A model generated the notes under the pieces. That model saw only the letters and a program-made list of their open reading frames with translations. It searched no databases and had not been told where the DNA came from. From Microbulbifer variabilis (GTDB taxonomy: Bacteria; Pseudomonadota; Gammaproteobacteria; Pseudomonadales; Cellvibrionaceae): a stretch of 64,000 bases of DNA. A program made the translations under genes and the position numbers. Location of the stretch: assembly GCF_023716485.1 (NCBI RefSeq), contig NZ_CP092418.1, forward strand, positions 1,099,001-1,163,000, written 5' to 3'. The first letter of the stretch is position 1; every line of letters starts with the position of its first letter. Shown piece after piece: positions 1 to 10,422 of this stretch.

Positions 1-222
1 AGGGTCACTACCTCGGTATCCCATGAAATTGGCAAAAAAGTTCGGTTTCATGAAAAGTATTGTGAGGGCAGGCAACTCTTTCTGCTCCCCAAAAAACTAC
101 TTTTAAAAATGTTGGATAGTTCCAAAATATTAGCTTTTGGTGCCGTGCGGGGCACTAGTAGCTCCATTGTCTGTCCAGTGCTGTTCAAAACGATTTTTCA
201 GTGGCGGAGTCGAGCTGTATTT

Positions 223-2178
223 ATGAAAACCCAGAGCAATAATTTGCCGATATCATGCGCAGCACTGTTGCGATTAGTGCTACTGCCGCTTGTTTTGTTG
301 GCAGTGGGCTGCAGCTCTGGTTCATCCGGTGGCGATGACAGCTCTGGCTCGGAAACGGTGGAAGCTGACACCGACGCTGGGGGAAATACCGATACAAACT
401 CCGGTGGTGATGATACGGGCAATGGCGGCGACACAGATAATGACGATGATGCAGGCAATGGCACAGAGACCGGGCAAGGCAATGCGCCGAAGGCCTTGAT
501 CGCTAATGCTTTTTCAGGAACGAGTATCGGCCTTTCCTGGCAGCGCGATGGGGCAACCTATGCTATCTATCGTGGCGGAGAAAAAATTGCCGAGACAGAT
601 AATCATTTTTATGTTGACCATGGCCTTTCGATAAATACCGAGTACAGCTACTCAGTGGCCAGTGGCGATGTGAACAGCGAGAGTGAAACGGCCTGGGTCA
701 ATGCGAAAACACTAATCAATAATACGAATAGCGGCCTTAACAATGGTGCGGTTGCGGTACCGGTCCTCGAGCGCCTTGTGAACATTAGTGAATGTAAAAA
801 TGTTCGCAGTGCATTGAATTTATTAGATGAAGATCTGGATATCTGCCTGGCGGCCATGCTGGAATCGAACAACATGGCTGGGCATCTGGAAGATATGCGC
901 GCTTTTGCTGCCAGGGTGCGAAGTGAACAAGACCCTGCCATGGTCGAGCTGGGTATGCGCCTATTTTACAGTCAATCCCTCAGTGCCAATGGCGATGTAG
1001 CCTGTGCCTCCTGTCACCACGCTGCTATCGGTTGTGGCGGTGACAATCTCTCTATGCCCGTGGGTGTGAATCCATTAGATCCTGCATTGGTTGGCCCAGG
1101 CCGCTCTGACGGTATCAATGAGGTACCAATAGTACCCAGAAACGCCCAGCCGATATGTAATGTGGCATTGTGGGGTAGTGGGCTCTTTTGGGATAACCGG
1201 GTGGCACTTACCGATCGCGGTATCCGCACCGACTCACGGGACGTCAGCCTCAATACCGAAGCGGCGGTGGGTACTGGCACCCTGGCCCTGATGATGGCGC
1301 AGGCGCATTTTCCCGTAACCAATCCTGCGGAAATGGGTGACGTTACTCAATTTGGTTACGACGCGAGTAGTGATAGCGGCACCACCGATTACCGCGAAGA
1401 TTTAGTGGCGGCCAATCTGGGACGGGAATCCTGGAGTGGGTTATTTAACGCAGCTTTTGGTGACGACCAGATTACTTTCAGCCGTATTGCGCAGGCTATA
1501 GCCGCTTTTGAAGCGGTGCAGCTCTTTATCGACAACCCTTTCTTCGACTATGTAGATGGCGACTTGGATGCGCTCGATAATGATGAGAAGCGCGGTGCCA
1601 TTACTTTTATGTCAGGGAATTCCGGCTGTACTAATTGCCATGCGGGTGCATTTTTTACTACTGAAGGGCCACGGCCTGCGAATTATCCACAAATTGGTAT
1701 AGGTACCGATGAGAATGGCAGTGGCGCGGATCTGGGGGCGAACGGTGCTGGTGCCTTCCGTCCCCCAACACTACTGAATGTCGCGCTCACTGGCCCTTGG
1801 GGGCACAGTGGTCAATTTGCGACGCTACGCAGAAATGTCGAACACTATCGCGACCGTGCGGCATCGGTTAACCAGTATTACACCAATAGCGAAATGTGCG
1901 ACTTGTCACAATTTTCTGGGTTAACAGATTGTGCCAGTAAGGTGGCGCCCAATGGCCTTGCGCTCTCCCAGGCAATCCTTGCGACCACCGGTGGTGATGC
2001 CGGTAATAATCTCAGCGATGCCGAGATCGACCTGGTCGTGCGTTTTCTTGAGACCCTGACCGACCCGGATGCGGCCAACACCTCTTCAAATTCCGTTCGC
2101 GCCCTGATCCCTACCCGCGACGGGGGGCCTGATGGCAAACAGCTTGATGCGAGGGATAGCTCCGGTAAGGAGCTCTAG
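223..2178 (+). CDS. Di-heme cytochrome c peroxidase family lipoprotein with FN3-like domain
   Basis: Predicted outer-membrane or periplasmic di-heme peroxidase/MauG-type protein of about 651 residues. The first credible start is the ATG at 223, because it is followed by a signal peptide ending in a lipobox (LLAVGC, Cys near residue 30). A low-complexity Ser/Gly/Asp/Thr linker follows, then a short fibronectin-III-like domain (about residues 89-162). Two c-type heme sites are visible, CASCH near residue 261 and CTNCH near 470. The N-terminal FN3 module and acidic linker are additions to the usual 300-450 residue family length. An in-frame start at 109 would put a nonsense leader ahead of the signal peptide and was rejected. 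The substrate is unknown; H2O2 reduction or cofactor oxidation are both possible. Confidence 0.8.
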   Translation: MKTQSNNLPISCAALLRLVLLPLVLLAVGCSSGSSGGDDSSGSETVEADTDAGGNTDTNSGGDDTGNGGDTDNDDDAGNGTETGQGNAPKALIANAFSGTSIGLSWQRDGATYAIYRGGEKIAETDNHFYVDHGLSINTEYSYSVASGDVNSESETAWVNAKTLINNTNSGLNNGAVAVPVLERLVNISECKNVRSALNLLDEDLDICLAAMLESNNMAGHLEDMRAFAARVRSEQDPAMVELGMRLFYSQSLSANGDVACASCHHAAIGCGGDNLSMPVGVNPLDPALVGPGRSDGINEVPIVPRNAQPICNVALWGSGLFWDNRVALTDRGIRTDSRDVSLNTEAAVGTGTLALMMAQAHFPVTNPAEMGDVTQFGYDASSDSGTTDYREDLVAANLGRESWSGLFNAAFGDDQITFSRIAQAIAAFEAVQLFIDNPFFDYVDGDLDALDNDEKRGAITFMSGNSGCTNCHAGAFFTTEGPRPANYPQIGIGTDENGSGADLGANGAGAFRPPTLLNVALTGPWGHSGQFATLRRNVEHYRDRAASVNQYYTNSEMCDLSQFSGLTDCASKVAPNGLALSQAILATTGGDAGNNLSDAEIDLVVRFLETLTDPDAANTSSNSVRALIPTRDGGPDGKQLDARDSSGKEL

Positions 2179-2509
2179 TGGTGGTTTTATTACCAGTATT
2201 AACGAAATTTTCTGACTTTTGTGTGGGTTCCGCACTGCCCCGATTTTATTTTGTTATCAGCGAGAGATATCGCCGGGTCAATTGGAATTAATTAGGGGTA
2301 CACAGCTGAAACTCACGGTGCTTTGCGGCACTATATGAGTCGGGAGGCAGGATCAGCGTCCGGGTCCAGTATCGGAAGAGGCATTGCAGACAGGTTATCT
2401 TGGGGACTGCTCTGCCATCACAGTGGGCACACCACTATTTTTTTACTTTGCCCCCGCCCTGGTGCTTGATCGATAGTGATTAATCACTGCGATCCCGCTT
2501 GATGGATAG
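2179..2509. other. Intergenic stretch without a gene
   Basis: About 330 bases between the peroxidase and pilF. I see no open frame that looks like protein, no clear terminator and no convincing promoter. It presumably carries the promoter for the pilF-rodZ group. Confidence 0.5.
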
Positions 2510-3316
2510 ATGAAAAATAAATGTACAGGTGATGTCGTGTCTGCAAATTCTTTTGGCCTGCGGTTCTTAGGCCTGATTCTCACTGTGTTACTGGGAGGGT
2601 GTGTAACCACTGGTTTGCCAGAGCGCCAGGAGGTCAATCTGGAGAAGGCTTTGGAAACCCATGTTCAACTGGGTATTCGCTATCTGCAGAGTGGAGAGAA
2701 CCGCGAGCTGGCTCGCCGCCACTTCAACAAGGCGCTGGAGCTGGGCAAGAAGAATCCTATGGCCCACCATGGCCTGGCTCTGCTGTATCAGGCCGATGGC
2801 GAATTGAAGGTGGCCGAGTCCCATTTCAAAAAGGCCCTGCGCTACAGCGACAATTTCTCCATGGCGCGCACAAACTATGGCGTGTTCCTTTACCAGCAGG
2901 AGCGCTATGAGGATGCTTTAGAGCAATTTCGTCACGCTTCTAGTGACCTGACTTATAACCGCCGTTTCTTTGCCCTGGTTAACTATGGCCGCACTGCCAA
3001 TCGCCTGGGCTTAGCAGATGAGGCAGAACGGGCCTACACACGTGCGCTCGCTCTCAACAGCAATCTGCCGGTAGCGCTACTGGAGTTGGCGGAGCTTAAA
3101 TATGAGGCCGGCGACTATTCTGCGGCCAAACAGTACCTTGATCGTTACAGTGAGAATAAACGCCAGACACCACAATCCCTATGGTTGGGGATACGTATCG
3201 AAAAGGTGTTTGGCAACCGCGACAAGGAGCTGAGTTATGCTCTTGCGCTAAAAAATCTGTACCCGTACTCTGCGGAAACACTGAAATATCAGGAGTTGAG
3301 TGGTAATGACGGATAG
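2510..3316 (+). CDS. pilF: Type IV pilus biogenesis/stability lipoprotein PilF (PilW)
   Basis: Outer-membrane pilotin that helps the PilQ secretin assemble. The 268-residue protein has an N-terminal hydrophobic segment ending in a lipobox (VLLGGC, Cys31), followed by tandem TPR repeats from about residue 45 to 250. The recurring pattern of Ala/Gly/Tyr at helix-helix positions (for example HFNKAL, HFKKAL, AYTRAL) shows the TPRs. It sits directly upstream of rodZ and ispG, as in many gammaproteobacteria, and its stop overlaps the rodZ start, so the two are probably co-transcribed. Length and context match the family well. Confidence 0.9.
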   Translation: MKNKCTGDVVSANSFGLRFLGLILTVLLGGCVTTGLPERQEVNLEKALETHVQLGIRYLQSGENRELARRHFNKALELGKKNPMAHHGLALLYQADGELKVAESHFKKALRYSDNFSMARTNYGVFLYQQERYEDALEQFRHASSDLTYNRRFFALVNYGRTANRLGLADEAERAYTRALALNSNLPVALLELAELKYEAGDYSAAKQYLDRYSENKRQTPQSLWLGIRIEKVFGNRDKELSYALALKNLYPYSAETLKYQELSGNDG

Positions 3317-4274
3317 TAACTCCGTGCACCGCGACAGCGGCCAAATCAAATCCAGTACACAGGCTTCTCCCGGTGCGCTACTGCACTCTGCGCGCGAGGC
3401 GGCCGGGCTGTCTCGCGAGGAGCTGTCCCGGCGCTTGTGTATTATCGACAATACGGTGGAGTGGTTAGAAGAAGACCTTTACGAGCGCCAGCCGGAAGCG
3501 GTTTATGCGCGGGGTTATATTCGCAATATTTGCCGGGAGCTGAGCATTGACTCCGCTCCTGTGCTTACCGCCTACGATGCCGCACGCCCAAAACAGCAGG
3601 TGCGTAAAGAATCGCGCCGTATCGAGATGAAAGCCGACGCCTTGCGCCCGGCGCGTAAACACGGCTATGGTCTGTTGGCTCTCCTGCCATTTGTGGTGGC
3701 GGGCGCTGTATTTTGGTGGCTCTATGTTGGCCCGGTAAATATTCCCGGTCTGCAGAACTCAGTAGAGCAAAATGCAGCCCCTGCCGAAACTGCTGAGCTA
3801 TCCGTTGCTGAGCCATCCGTAAATATCAATAAAATAGCATTGGCGGAGCCTGGTTCAACCCAGTTGCAGGTTGCTGAGGCACCGGCGCAACAACTAGAGC
3901 CCGCTGGGGAAGATGTCGCGGAGGAGGCTCAAACTCCCAAGCATAATGCGCTTACTGAACCCCAGGTCAGCCTGCAAGCTGAAGACGCTACCGCCCAGCT
4001 ACCCGCAACCGTTGCGCAGCTGGATGAACAGTTGCAAGGAGCGCTGCGTCTCAGTTTCGACGAGGATTCCTGGGTTGAAGTAAAGGATGCCGAGGGTGTT
4101 GTACTGCTCGCCGGTGTTCAGCAAGCCGGCAGTTCCAAGAACCTGGATGGGCGCCCTCCCTTCGAAGTGATGCTCGGTAATGCCCGTGCAACCAAGGTGG
4201 TTTACCGCGAGCAAACGATTGAAAGCGACCCCATTGGCAATCGCCGCACCCGCCGCCTTATTGTGGGCAATTAA
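3306..4274 (+). CDS. rodZ: Cytoskeletal/cell-shape protein RodZ
   Basis: Inner-membrane protein that links MreB filaments to the elongation machinery. It has a cytoplasmic helix-turn-helix of the HTH_25 type (about residues 20-85), a basic juxtamembrane stretch, one transmembrane helix near residues 115-135, a Pro/Ala/Glu-rich periplasmic linker, and a C-terminal beta domain (DUF4115, with the SFDEDSWVEV motif). I chose the ATG at 3306, which overlaps the end of pilF and has AGGAG about ten bases upstream. A GTG two codons earlier (3300) is an alternative. It is followed by a strong hairpin and then ispG. Confidence 0.92.
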   Translation: MTDSNSVHRDSGQIKSSTQASPGALLHSAREAAGLSREELSRRLCIIDNTVEWLEEDLYERQPEAVYARGYIRNICRELSIDSAPVLTAYDAARPKQQVRKESRRIEMKADALRPARKHGYGLLALLPFVVAGAVFWWLYVGPVNIPGLQNSVEQNAAPAETAELSVAEPSVNINKIALAEPGSTQLQVAEAPAQQLEPAGEDVAEEAQTPKHNALTEPQVSLQAEDATAQLPATVAQLDEQLQGALRLSFDEDSWVEVKDAEGVVLLAGVQQAGSSKNLDGRPPFEVMLGNARATKVVYREQTIESDPIGNRRTRRLIVGN

Positions 4275-4288
4275 AGGATCTCCGCCGT

Positions 4289-4319
4289 TTGGGCGCGAAC
4301 TCTGTAGGTTTGCGCCCAA
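4289..4319 (+). terminator. Strong hairpin between rodZ and ispG
   Basis: Eight-base perfect inverted repeat (TTGGGCGC / GCGCCCAA) with a 15-base loop, immediately after rodZ. The run of T expected of an intrinsic terminator is poor. A TATAAT hexamer at 4326-4331 just beyond it could be the -10 box of a separate ispG promoter, but I see no good -35 box. It could be an attenuator or an mRNA-processing structure. Confidence 0.45.
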
Positions 4320-4374
4320 TCTCTCTATAATCTCCCCCTCGAATTTTTAGCAGCAATACTGCCAGGTCAGCCCT

Positions 4375-5487
4375 ATGCAATTTGAATCTCCCATTGTCCG
4401 CCGCAAGTCGCGCCAGATCATGGTGGGTAATGTACCGGTCGGTGGCGATGCACCGATCTCGGTGCAGAGCATGACCAATACCGAAACCTGTGATGTGGCC
4501 GCCACTGTGGGCCAGATCCAGCGTCTGGAAAATGCCGGTGCGGATATCGTACGGGTCTCAGTGCCCAGCATGGAGGCCGCTGAGGCTTTCGGGGAAATTA
4601 AAAAGCAAGTGAATGTTCCGCTGGTGGCGGATATTCACTTCGACTATCGCATTGCTCTGCGAGTGGCCGACCTGGGGGTGGATTGCCTGCGCATCAACCC
4701 TGGTAATATCGGCCGTGAGAAGCGTATTCGTGCGGTGGTAGATAAGGCCCGCGATCTGAACATCCCGATTCGTATCGGTGTAAACGCGGGCTCTCTGGAA
4801 AAAGACCTGCAAAAAAAATACGGTGAGCCCACGCCAGATGCACTGGTGGAGTCCGCACTGCGCCATGTTGAGATTCTTGATAGCCTGAATTTTCAGGACT
4901 TCAAAGTGAGCGTGAAAGCCTCGGACATCTTTATGGCTACCGCTGCCTATCGCAAACTGGCCCAGCAAATTGAGCAGCCCTTGCACCTAGGTATTACAGA
5001 AGCCGGCGGCCTGCGAGCCGGTACGGTGAAATCCGCAATTGGCCTCGGCGCCCTGCTGCTCGACGGTATTGGCGATACCTTGCGGGTATCCCTGGCGGCA
5101 GACCCGGTGGAAGAGGTGAAAGTAGGTTGGGATCTTCTGAAGAGCTTGCGCCTGCGCAGCAAGGGGATCAATTTTATCGCTTGCCCCAGCTGCTCACGCC
5201 AGAACTTCGATGTGGTAAAAACCATGAACGAGCTGGAGACGCGCCTTGAAGATGTCACCACGCCGTTGGATGTGGCGGTGATCGGCTGTATCGTCAATGG
5301 CCCGGGCGAAGCGAAGGAAGCGGATATTGGCCTCACCGGCGGTACACCGAGCCACGCGATTTATGTGGACGGCCAGCCAGACCGCAAATTCAAAAATGAG
5401 AATCTAGTGGATGATTTGGAACGCCTAATTCGCGAAAAGGCCGCTGCCAAGGCCGAGCGCGAGGCAGATATCATCGCCAAAGCGTAG
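4375..5487 (+). CDS. ispG: 4-hydroxy-3-methylbut-2-en-1-yl diphosphate synthase IspG (GcpE)
   Basis: Penultimate enzyme of the MEP isoprenoid pathway: reductive conversion of MEcPP to HMBPP using a [4Fe-4S] cluster. The 370-residue protein has the N-terminal TIM-barrel ([18 protein letters not shown]) and the C-terminal cluster-binding module. The cluster ligands Cys270, Cys273 (ACPSCSR) and Cys305 (GCIVNGPGE) are all present, with the conserved Glu312. The position between rodZ and hisS is the classical gammaproteobacterial arrangement. Nothing is unusual and identification is secure. Confidence 0.97.
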   Translation: MQFESPIVRRKSRQIMVGNVPVGGDAPISVQSMTNTETCDVAATVGQIQRLENAGADIVRVSVPSMEAAEAFGEIKKQVNVPLVADIHFDYRIALRVADLGVDCLRINPGNIGREKRIRAVVDKARDLNIPIRIGVNAGSLEKDLQKKYGEPTPDALVESALRHVEILDSLNFQDFKVSVKASDIFMATAAYRKLAQQIEQPLHLGITEAGGLRAGTVKSAIGLGALLLDGIGDTLRVSLAADPVEEVKVGWDLLKSLRLRSKGINFIACPSCSRQNFDVVKTMNELETRLEDVTTPLDVAVIGCIVNGPGEAKEADIGLTGGTPSHAIYVDGQPDRKFKNENLVDDLERLIREKAAAKAEREADIIAKA

Positions 5488-5550
5488 CGGGCACGTCTAT
5501 TGCACTGCCCTATTCGTTGATTTAAGTAATTAGAAATTTAAGGAACAGCG

Positions 5551-6813
5551 TTGAAACAACTTCGCGCAATTCGCGGCATGAACGACCTGCTGCCGGAACA
5601 GTCCCCGGTTTGGCAATATGTGGAAGCCACCCTCAGTGAACTCTTTGCCCGCTACGGCTACAGTGAAATCCGTACGCCGACTCTGGAGGCAACCCAGCTG
5701 TTCAGCCGCGCCGTGGGCGAGGCTACCGATATTGTCGAAAAGGAAATGTACACCTTCGAGGACAAGAGCGGAGACAGCGTTACCCTGCGCCCAGAGGGCA
5801 CCGCAGGCACCGTGCGCGCAGCGATCCAAAACAACCTGCTGATTCAGCCCCAGCGCCTGTGGTATTTCGGCCCTATGTTCCGCTATGAGCGCCCACAGAA
5901 AGGCCGTCTGCGCCAGTTCCACCAGTTTGGAGTGGAAGTGTTCGGCATCGAAGGGCCGGATATCGACGCAGAAATCCTGATTATGACCGCGCGGCTGTGG
6001 CGTCAGCTGGGTATCGGTGAACACGTCACCCTGCAGTTGAACTCCCTGGGCAACTCCGACAGCCGCGCAGCCTATCGTGAGGCCCTGGTGGCCTACCTAA
6101 GCGAGCGCCGCGAGCAGCTGGACGAGGACAGCCAACGCCGCCTGGAGCGCAATCCCTTGCGTATTCTCGACAGTAAAAATACGCAAACCCAGGAACTGCT
6201 CGCCGAGGCGCCCTGTCTATTGGATTTCCTCGATGAGGAATCTGCCGCCCACTTTGCCCAGTTGCGCGAGCTACTGGATGCAGCAGGGGTGAAATACGAG
6301 ATCAACCCCAAACTGGTGCGCGGTCTCGATTACTACGGTAAAACCGTTTTTGAATGGGTGACCGACAGTCTCGGTGCCCAGGGCACTGTCTGTGCCGGCG
6401 GCCGCTACGATGGTTTGGTAGAACAGATGGGTGGGAAGCCCACTCCAGCAGTTGGCTTTGGCCTGGGTGCCGAGCGCCTGGTATTGATGTTGGAAACCCT
6501 TGAAGTACTACCGGAGAGTCTGGCGCAGCAAGTAGATGCCTACCTGGTGGCGGTGGGTGATGTACAATCAGCCGCCTTGGCTGCCGCCGAACAATTGCGC
6601 GACGAGCTACCATGGTTGCGTCTACAGGCGCACTGCGGAGGTGGAAGCTTTAAGAGCCAAATGAAGAAAGCGGATAAAAGCGGTGCCGATTACGCACTGA
6701 TTATCGGCGAGGATGAGGCTGCAAATGGTCAGATTACAGTGAAATATCTGCGCTCCGAGCAACAGCAACAGACTCTCGCGCTCACGGAACTTGCGGCATT
6801 GCTGCAGGGCTGA
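5551..6813 (+). CDS. hisS: Histidine--tRNA ligase
   Basis: Class II aminoacyl-tRNA synthetase that charges tRNA-His. The start is TTG at 5551, preceded by an AAGGA ribosome-binding site, and the second residues [11 protein letters not shown] match the usual HisRS N-terminus. Motif 2 ([15 protein letters not shown]) is near residues 108-122, and the histidine-specific LVRGLDYY segment is near 255-262. The C-terminal anticodon-binding domain occupies about 325-418. The 420-residue length is typical. It lies 63 bases after ispG and 69 before yfgM, consistent with one transcription unit. Confidence 0.97.
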   Translation: MKQLRAIRGMNDLLPEQSPVWQYVEATLSELFARYGYSEIRTPTLEATQLFSRAVGEATDIVEKEMYTFEDKSGDSVTLRPEGTAGTVRAAIQNNLLIQPQRLWYFGPMFRYERPQKGRLRQFHQFGVEVFGIEGPDIDAEILIMTARLWRQLGIGEHVTLQLNSLGNSDSRAAYREALVAYLSERREQLDEDSQRRLERNPLRILDSKNTQTQELLAEAPCLLDFLDEESAAHFAQLRELLDAAGVKYEINPKLVRGLDYYGKTVFEWVTDSLGAQGTVCAGGRYDGLVEQMGGKPTPAVGFGLGAERLVLMLETLEVLPESLAQQVDAYLVAVGDVQSAALAAAEQLRDELPWLRLQAHCGGGSFKSQMKKADKSGADYALIIGEDEAANGQITVKYLRSEQQQQTLALTELAALLQG

Positions 6814-6882
6814 TTCAAATACTCAGGGTGGCGGTGGCCCCCGCCAGGATAGTTAGAAACCACAGGAAAGGCGATTTACCCA

Positions 6883-7587
6883 ATGTCTGAGCATCTTACC
6901 GAACAAGAACAAATAGAAACGCTGAAGCGCTGGTGGGCGGAAAACGGCAGGGGCATTCTTACCGGCATAGTCCTGGCTCTAGCCGGCTACTTTGGTTATC
7001 AATGGTGGCAGGGTGACCAGCGCTCCAAGTCTGAGGCGGCCTCGGACCTTTACCAAGGTTTTATCCAGGCGGTATCCGCTAATGACAACCAGCCAGACAA
7101 CAAGCAGCTGACTACTGCGAAGTCACTCGCCGAGCAGCTGAAAAACGAGTACGGCAGCCGTATCTACGCTAGTCAGGCCTCTCTGCGCCTGGCCGCAATT
7201 GCTGTGGAAAAGAATGACCTAGAAGTCGCGCAGACTCACTTGCAGTGGGTGCTCGACAACTCCAAAGAAGATGCCATGAAGCTGCTGGCCAAGCGCCGCC
7301 TGGCCACGGTGATTGCCGCGCGCGGCAAACCAGATGAAGCTTTGAAGCTGATTGAGGGCAGTGTGCCCCCGGCCTTTGCCGCCCTCTATTCTGAGACGCG
7401 CGGTGATATTCTCCGACAGAAAGGCGATGACGCCGGCGCGCGCAGCGCCTACGAACAGGCTTTGACCGAGCTGTTACCAGAGCAAGCGGGCAGTACCCAG
7501 CTGCTACAACTCAAAGTTGAGAGCCTAGCAGTGGCCTCTGGCGAAGAGCAGAAACCAAGTGAACCAGCACCTGAGGGAGGCGAATAA
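6883..7587 (+). CDS. yfgM: YfgM family inner-membrane TPR protein (ancillary SecYEG translocon subunit)
   Basis: Single-pass inner-membrane protein of 234 residues. In E. coli YfgM associates with SecYEG and PpiD and hands substrates to periplasmic chaperones. It has a short cytoplasmic N-terminus rich in Glu/Gln (TEQEQIETLKRWW), one transmembrane segment near residues 22-41, and a periplasmic TPR-like domain. The stop codon overlaps the start of bamB, so translation is probably coupled. The hisS-yfgM-bamB-der order supports the call. Confidence 0.92.
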   Translation: MSEHLTEQEQIETLKRWWAENGRGILTGIVLALAGYFGYQWWQGDQRSKSEAASDLYQGFIQAVSANDNQPDNKQLTTAKSLAEQLKNEYGSRIYASQASLRLAAIAVEKNDLEVAQTHLQWVLDNSKEDAMKLLAKRRLATVIAARGKPDEALKLIEGSVPPAFAALYSETRGDILRQKGDDAGARSAYEQALTELLPEQAGSTQLLQLKVESLAVASGEEQKPSEPAPEGGE

Positions 7588-8750
7588 TGGGATTTCTCAA
7601 TCGCGCTGTGGGGCGCACCGCAGCGGTTGCCCTAGCGGTAGCTCTGGGTGCCTGCGCCTCCAACGAGAGTAAGGAGGATGTCGAGCCGGTAGACCTGGTC
7701 GATTTCGCGCCTAGTGTTCAGCTGCGCGAAGTCTGGTCGGCGGATGTGGGCAGCATCGACGAGAAGCGTTATGCGATGCTGCAGCCGGGTCTGGCTGACG
7801 GTAAACTGATTGCCGCCAGCAGCGACGGTGAAGTGACCGCTTTTGATCGCAGCAGCGGTAGGCCCCAGTGGGAAACCGATCTGGATATTGAATTGAGCGG
7901 TGGTGTCGGTGTTGGATTGGGTATCGCTGTAGTTGTCGACTATCGCGGCCGTGCGGTGGCCCTGGACTTGCGAAATGGCGCTCAACTGTGGACCTATCAA
8001 GTCTCTGGTGAAGTGGTCTCCGCTCCGGCAATAGGATCCAGTGTTGTGGTCCTGCAAACCGTTGACGGTAAGTTGGTGGGCCTGGATGCCAGTAGCGGTG
8101 AAGAGTTGTGGAGCCAAACCACCACCTTGCCGGTACTGACTCTCCGCGGCACCGCGGCCCCCGTGATAAGCGGCGGTCTGGTAATTGCTGGTCTCGATAA
8201 TGGCAAATTGGTTGCCCTGGACGCCCGCGACGGTATCACCCGCTGGGAACAACGCGTTGCCATTCCGCAGGGTTCTGCTGAATTGGAGCGGGTTGTGGAT
8301 ATCGATGGGTCGCCGGTAGTGCGCGGTGATCTGGTGTTTGCCGCCAGCTACCAGGGTCGTGTTGTCGCTTTATCCAAGGAAAACGGTCGTGGCCTTTGGG
8401 CGCGTGATGCCTCTACCAACCACTCAGTGGCTGTTGGTGGAGGGCATGTGTACCTGAGCGGCGCCTCGGGCAGTGTATACGCTTACAATGTGGGCGCTGG
8501 CCAGATCGCCTGGAGTAATAATGAATTACTGCGCCGCGAACTGAGTGGCCCGGCTTATTTCCAGGATGTTGTGATTGTCGGCGACTTGGAAGGTTACCTG
8601 CATGTGCTTGACCCCAGTTCCGGTCAGTTTATCGGCCGCGAAGAGGTGGATAACGATTCGATTCGTATCCCCATGCTGGTGGATGGCGACCTGTTGTTTG
8701 TCCTGTCTGATGACGGCAAGTTGGTAGCCCTGACCCTCGCTCGGAGCTAA
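7587..8750 (+). CDS. bamB: Outer-membrane protein assembly factor BamB
   Basis: Lipoprotein of the BAM complex that inserts beta-barrel proteins into the outer membrane. The 387-residue precursor has a signal peptide with lipobox LGAC (Cys23), followed by an eight-bladed PQQ-type beta-propeller. The propeller blades show as repeats of the G-x-L-x-A-L-D-x-x-x-G-x-x-x-W kind across residues 60-380. It overlaps the yfgM stop and is followed by a terminator-like hairpin before der. Confidence 0.95.
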   Translation: MGFLNRAVGRTAAVALAVALGACASNESKEDVEPVDLVDFAPSVQLREVWSADVGSIDEKRYAMLQPGLADGKLIAASSDGEVTAFDRSSGRPQWETDLDIELSGGVGVGLGIAVVVDYRGRAVALDLRNGAQLWTYQVSGEVVSAPAIGSSVVVLQTVDGKLVGLDASSGEELWSQTTTLPVLTLRGTAAPVISGGLVIAGLDNGKLVALDARDGITRWEQRVAIPQGSAELERVVDIDGSPVVRGDLVFAASYQGRVVALSKENGRGLWARDASTNHSVAVGGGHVYLSGASGSVYAYNVGAGQIAWSNNELLRRELSGPAYFQDVVIVGDLEGYLHVLDPSSGQFIGREEVDNDSIRIPMLVDGDLLFVLSDDGKLVALTLARS

Positions 8751-8835
8751 GCGCGCAATATTGCTGTGGCGGACAGGCAGTCCGCTTTTGGGCGCCAGCC
8801 CGCAAAAGGAGCCTGCTTCGCAGGTGAATTGAAAT

Positions 8836-8854
8836 CGCCCGCCTTGTGCGGGCG
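8836..8854 (+). terminator. Putative intrinsic terminator after bamB
   Basis: GC-rich hairpin with a seven-base stem (CGCCCGC / GCGGGCG) and five-base loop, followed by the T-rich TTTGTATTTATTTATT. It lies between bamB and der. It may partly terminate, so der could depend on read-through or its own promoter. Confidence 0.65.
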
Positions 8855-8889
8855 TTTGTATTTATTTATTAGGCTAAAGCCAGAATTCT

Positions 8890-10284
8890 ATGCTGCCAGT
8901 TATCGCCCTGGTCGGGCGCCCCAACGTGGGCAAATCCACACTGTTTAATCGTCTTACCAAGAGCCGTGACGCCTTGGTGGCTAATTACGCCGGTCTTACT
9001 CGCGACCGCAAATATGGCGAGGCCGAAATCGATGGACGCAAGGTACTTCTCGTAGATACCGGCGGTATCACCGGCGGAGAAGAGGGCATTGATGCGGCCA
9101 TGGCGCAGCAGTCTATGCAGGCTATCGAAGAAGCGGATATCGTGCTGTTCCTGGTGGATAGTCGCGATGGCCTGACCCCGGCGGATGAAATGATCGCAGA
9201 CCGGTTGCGCACTCGCTCAAAGCCAACCTTCCTGGTGGCCAACAAGGTCGATGGCGTCAACCCGGATATCGCCCTGGCGCCCTTCTATGAGCTGGGGATC
9301 GGTGAACTCTTTCCCACCACTGCCACCCACGGTCGTGGTGTGCGCAGCCTGATGCAGCGCGTGGTTGAGGATCTCCCTGAGGTGGCGGCTGAAGAGGAGC
9401 CGGAGGAGGCCACCGGAATCAAGATTGCCATTGTTGGGCGACCCAACGTGGGTAAATCTACCCTGGTCAACCGCCTGCTCGGCGAGGACCGCGTAGTGGT
9501 ATACGACCAGCCTGGCACCACGCGCGACAGCGTCTATATCAATTATGAGCGCGATGAGAAGCCCTATACCTTGATCGATACTGCCGGTATTCGCCGACGC
9601 AAGAACATTAAGGAATCGGTGGAGAAGTTCTCTATCGTCAAAACCCTGCAGGCGGTGGAAGACGCCAATGTGGTGGTGCTGGTGATTGATGCTCGCGAGG
9701 GCCTGGTGGACCAGGATATGCACCTGATGGGCAGCGTGATTCAGGCCGGGCGAGCCTTGGTGGTGGCTCTGAACAAGTGGGATGGCCTGGAGGCAGATCA
9801 CCGCGACTACGTGAAAACGGAGCTGGAGCGCCGCCTGCGTTTTGTCGAGTTTGCCGACGTGCACTTTATTTCCGCCCTGCACGGCACTGGCGTTGGCCAT
9901 TTGTACGAGTCTATCGAGGCCGCCTACCAGAGTGCGACAGATAAACTCTCCACCAACCACCTCACGCGTATTCTGCAATGGGCAGTAAGTGAGCACCAAC
10001 CACCGCTTGTGCACGGCCACCGTATCAAACTGCGTTACGCCCATGCGGGCGGCCAGAACCCGCCGGTGATCGTTATTCACGGCAATCAGACCGAACAGGT
10101 GCCTGCGCACTATGTACGTTATCTGGAAAAGACGTTCCGCAAGGCCTTGGAGCTACACGGGACACCGGTGAAAATCGAATTCCGTACCGGTGACAACCCC
10201 TACGCCGGTAAGAAAAACAAACTGAGTGATCGCCAGAAGGCCAAGAAACGCCGCCTGATGAAGTTTGTGAAAAAGAAAAAATAA
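8890..10284 (+). CDS. der: Ribosome biogenesis GTPase Der (EngA)
   Basis: Tandem GTPase needed for 50S ribosomal subunit maturation. It carries two complete G domains, each with its own P-loop GRPNVGKST (residues 8-16 and near 181-189), DTAG/DTGG switch II motifs, and NKVD/NKWD specificity motifs. A C-terminal KH-like domain (from about 355) ends in a Lys/Arg-rich tail. The 464-residue length and position after bamB are standard. A long antisense frame over this gene is a codon-bias shadow. Confidence 0.97.
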   Translation: MLPVIALVGRPNVGKSTLFNRLTKSRDALVANYAGLTRDRKYGEAEIDGRKVLLVDTGGITGGEEGIDAAMAQQSMQAIEEADIVLFLVDSRDGLTPADEMIADRLRTRSKPTFLVANKVDGVNPDIALAPFYELGIGELFPTTATHGRGVRSLMQRVVEDLPEVAAEEEPEEATGIKIAIVGRPNVGKSTLVNRLLGEDRVVVYDQPGTTRDSVYINYERDEKPYTLIDTAGIRRRKNIKESVEKFSIVKTLQAVEDANVVVLVIDAREGLVDQDMHLMGSVIQAGRALVVALNKWDGLEADHRDYVKTELERRLRFVEFADVHFISALHGTGVGHLYESIEAAYQSATDKLSTNHLTRILQWAVSEHQPPLVHGHRIKLRYAHAGGQNPPVIVIHGNQTEQVPAHYVRYLEKTFRKALELHGTPVKIEFRTGDNPYAGKKNKLSDRQKAKKRRLMKFVKKKK

Positions 10285-10319
10285 AGTTCCACACGCCTAC
10301 AAGCCAGAGTGTCGCCAAT

Positions 10320-10346
10320 CCCCCCCTTGTCTTGCACTGCGGGGGG
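10320..10346 (+). terminator. Putative terminator after der
   Basis: Six- to seven-base C run pairs with a G run (CCCCCC ... GGGGGG) across a 14-base loop, followed by CATTTTAC. The T tract is short, so termination is only likely. Confidence 0.45.
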
Positions 10347-10422
10347 CATTTTACGGGTTAATATCCTTAGCGGTAGATCGCGGATCCGACCGGGATCATG
10401 GACGACACCTCAGGAGATGGCG

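Noticed and set aside
198..482. Pro/Ser-rich minus-strand frame
   Set aside because: It is the complement of the low-complexity Gly/Ser/Asp linker of the lipoprotein peroxidase.
9217..10110. 297-codon minus-strand frame over der
   Set aside because: Der is certain on the plus strand, and the antisense protein is low in sense and has no family features.
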